This document shows positions 4,616 through 5,208 of a stretch of DNA of 5,208 nt, piece after piece. Source of the stretch: Actinomycetes bacterium (GTDB lineage Bacteria; Actinomycetota; Acidimicrobiia; Acidimicrobiales; RAAP-2); the NCBI GenBank assembly GCA_021806055.1, contig JAJZYE010000092.1:1-5208 (forward strand), given 5' to 3'. How positions within the stretch are numbered: the first letter of the stretch is position 1; each line of letters opens with the position of its first letter. The translations under genes were made by a program, and so were the position numbers. Under the pieces are notes generated by a model that searched no databases, was not told where the DNA came from, and worked only from the letters and a program-made list of their open reading frames with translations.

Positions 4616-5208
4616 GTGTGGTGCGCCTCGCGACGCGCCGTTCGCCCCTCGCCCGCCGACAGGCGACCTACGTGGCCGACCGGTTGGCGGCGATCGGCGT
4701 GCGCAGTGAGCTGGTTGAGGTGCACACCCACGGTGATCTGCAGCACGACGTGCCCCTCGCCGCGCTCGGTGGCCGCGGCGCGTTCGCGCTCGAGGTGCAG
4801 CGAGCCGTGACGGAGGGCGACGCGGACGTGGCGGTGCACAGCGCCAAGGATCTGCCCAGCCTGACCCCCGAGGGGCTCGTGCTGGCGGGGGTGCCCGAGC
4901 GGCGCGATGCCGCGGACGTCCTGGTGGGACGGGCGCTGGCCGGACTGGGACCGGGCGCCACCGTCGCGACGGGATCGCCCCGCCGGCGGGCTCTGCTCCT
5001 CGAGCGGCGTCCCGACCTGCGCGTCGTCGAGCTGCGCGGCAACATGGCGCGCCGCCTGGCGGCGCCGGGTCACGACGGTGTGGACGCGGTGGTGGCCGCG
5101 GCGGCGGCGCTGGAACGCCTCGGCGAGTTGGCGCGCGTGTCCGAGCGCCTCGACCCGGCCTGGTTCGTCCCGCAGGTCGGGCAGGGAGCCCTCGCCCTCG
5201 AGGTCCGG
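4612..5208 (+). CDS. hemC: Porphobilinogen deaminase (hydroxymethylbilane synthase), 3' end outside the window
   Basis: HemC joins four porphobilinogens into hydroxymethylbilane in the cytosol, using a covalently bound dipyrromethane cofactor. The first 199 of about 300-320 residues are present. R5 and ATRRSPLAR (7-15) match the family's RIGTRxSPLA start. GGRGAFALEVQ (53-63) and VAVHSAKDLPS (73-83) follow; D80 aligns with catalytic Asp84 of E. coli. TGSPRRRALL (120-129) stands for the usual TSSLRRQ, with R124 and R125 for the two substrate-binding arginines. LRGN (141-144), R148 and VGQGALALE (189-197) are also conserved. The cofactor-binding Cys lies past the window edge and cannot be checked. 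The ATG overlaps the hemA stop as ATGA, with no Shine-Dalgarno, so translation is probably coupled to hemA. hemD is expected downstream by analogy with Streptomyces. Confidence 0.93.
   Translation, partial: MSVVRLATRRSPLARRQATYVADRLAAIGVRSELVEVHTHGDLQHDVPLAALGGRGAFALEVQRAVTEGDADVAVHSAKDLPSLTPEGLVLAGVPERRDAADVLVGRALAGLGPGATVATGSPRRRALLLERRPDLRVVELRGNMARRLAAPGHDGVDAVVAAAAALERLGELARVSERLDPAWFVPQVGQGALALEVR

Overview
The window is G+C-rich DNA from an actinobacterium. It carries five recognisable protein genes, all on the + strand: a mycothiol-type glycosyltransferase (mshA), pyrroline-5-carboxylate reductase (proC), the redox repressor Rex, glutamyl-tRNA reductase (hemA) and the first two thirds of porphobilinogen deaminase (hemC). 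The order rex-hemA-hemC is the start of the rex-hemACD cluster known from Streptomyces. MshA is an actinobacterial marker. The divergence of Rex and HemA from Streptomyces-type proteins, and promoter hexamers placed directly at start codons, make me lean towards a deep lineage such as Acidimicrobiia, but the taxonomic call is an inference.

Layout. Positions 1-57 look like the last 18 codons of an unidentified upstream gene. Positions 58-538 are a G+C-rich intergenic stretch with no convincing gene. It holds a hairpin just after the upstream stop, a 16-bp imperfect tandem repeat inside a hairpin, and a cluster of CGTCG/CGACG dyads close to mshA. mshA runs 539-1756. An 84-nt gap follows with a G+C hairpin and a short inverted repeat, then proC at 1841-2647. 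A 22-nt gap leads to rex (2670-3350), two nucleotides separate rex from hemA (3353-4615), and hemA overlaps hemC by 4 nt (ATGA). hemC is cut by the window edge.

Expression. mshA, proC and rex each have a TANNNT -10-like hexamer ending 6 or 7 nt before the start codon, no Shine-Dalgarno sequence, and an upstream in-frame stop that leaves one possible start. This is the arrangement expected of leaderless mRNAs. hemA and hemC have no such hexamer and look translationally coupled to rex, so rex-hemA-hemC probably forms one operon with its own promoter just ahead of rex.

Function. The theme is redox balance and glutamate-derived biosynthesis. MshA starts synthesis of the thiol mycothiol. ProC makes proline with NAD(P)H. 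HemA and HemC channel glutamyl-tRNA into tetrapyrroles for respiratory haems. Rex, which senses NADH/NAD+, is placed to tie haem supply to respiration. I see no classic Rex operator in the window, and Rex has substitutions at both its DNA-recognition helix and its conserved sensor tyrosine. I found no mobile element, CRISPR array, tRNA or rRNA, and no clearly new system. The points most worth a check are the repeated leaderless start architecture and the altered Rex.
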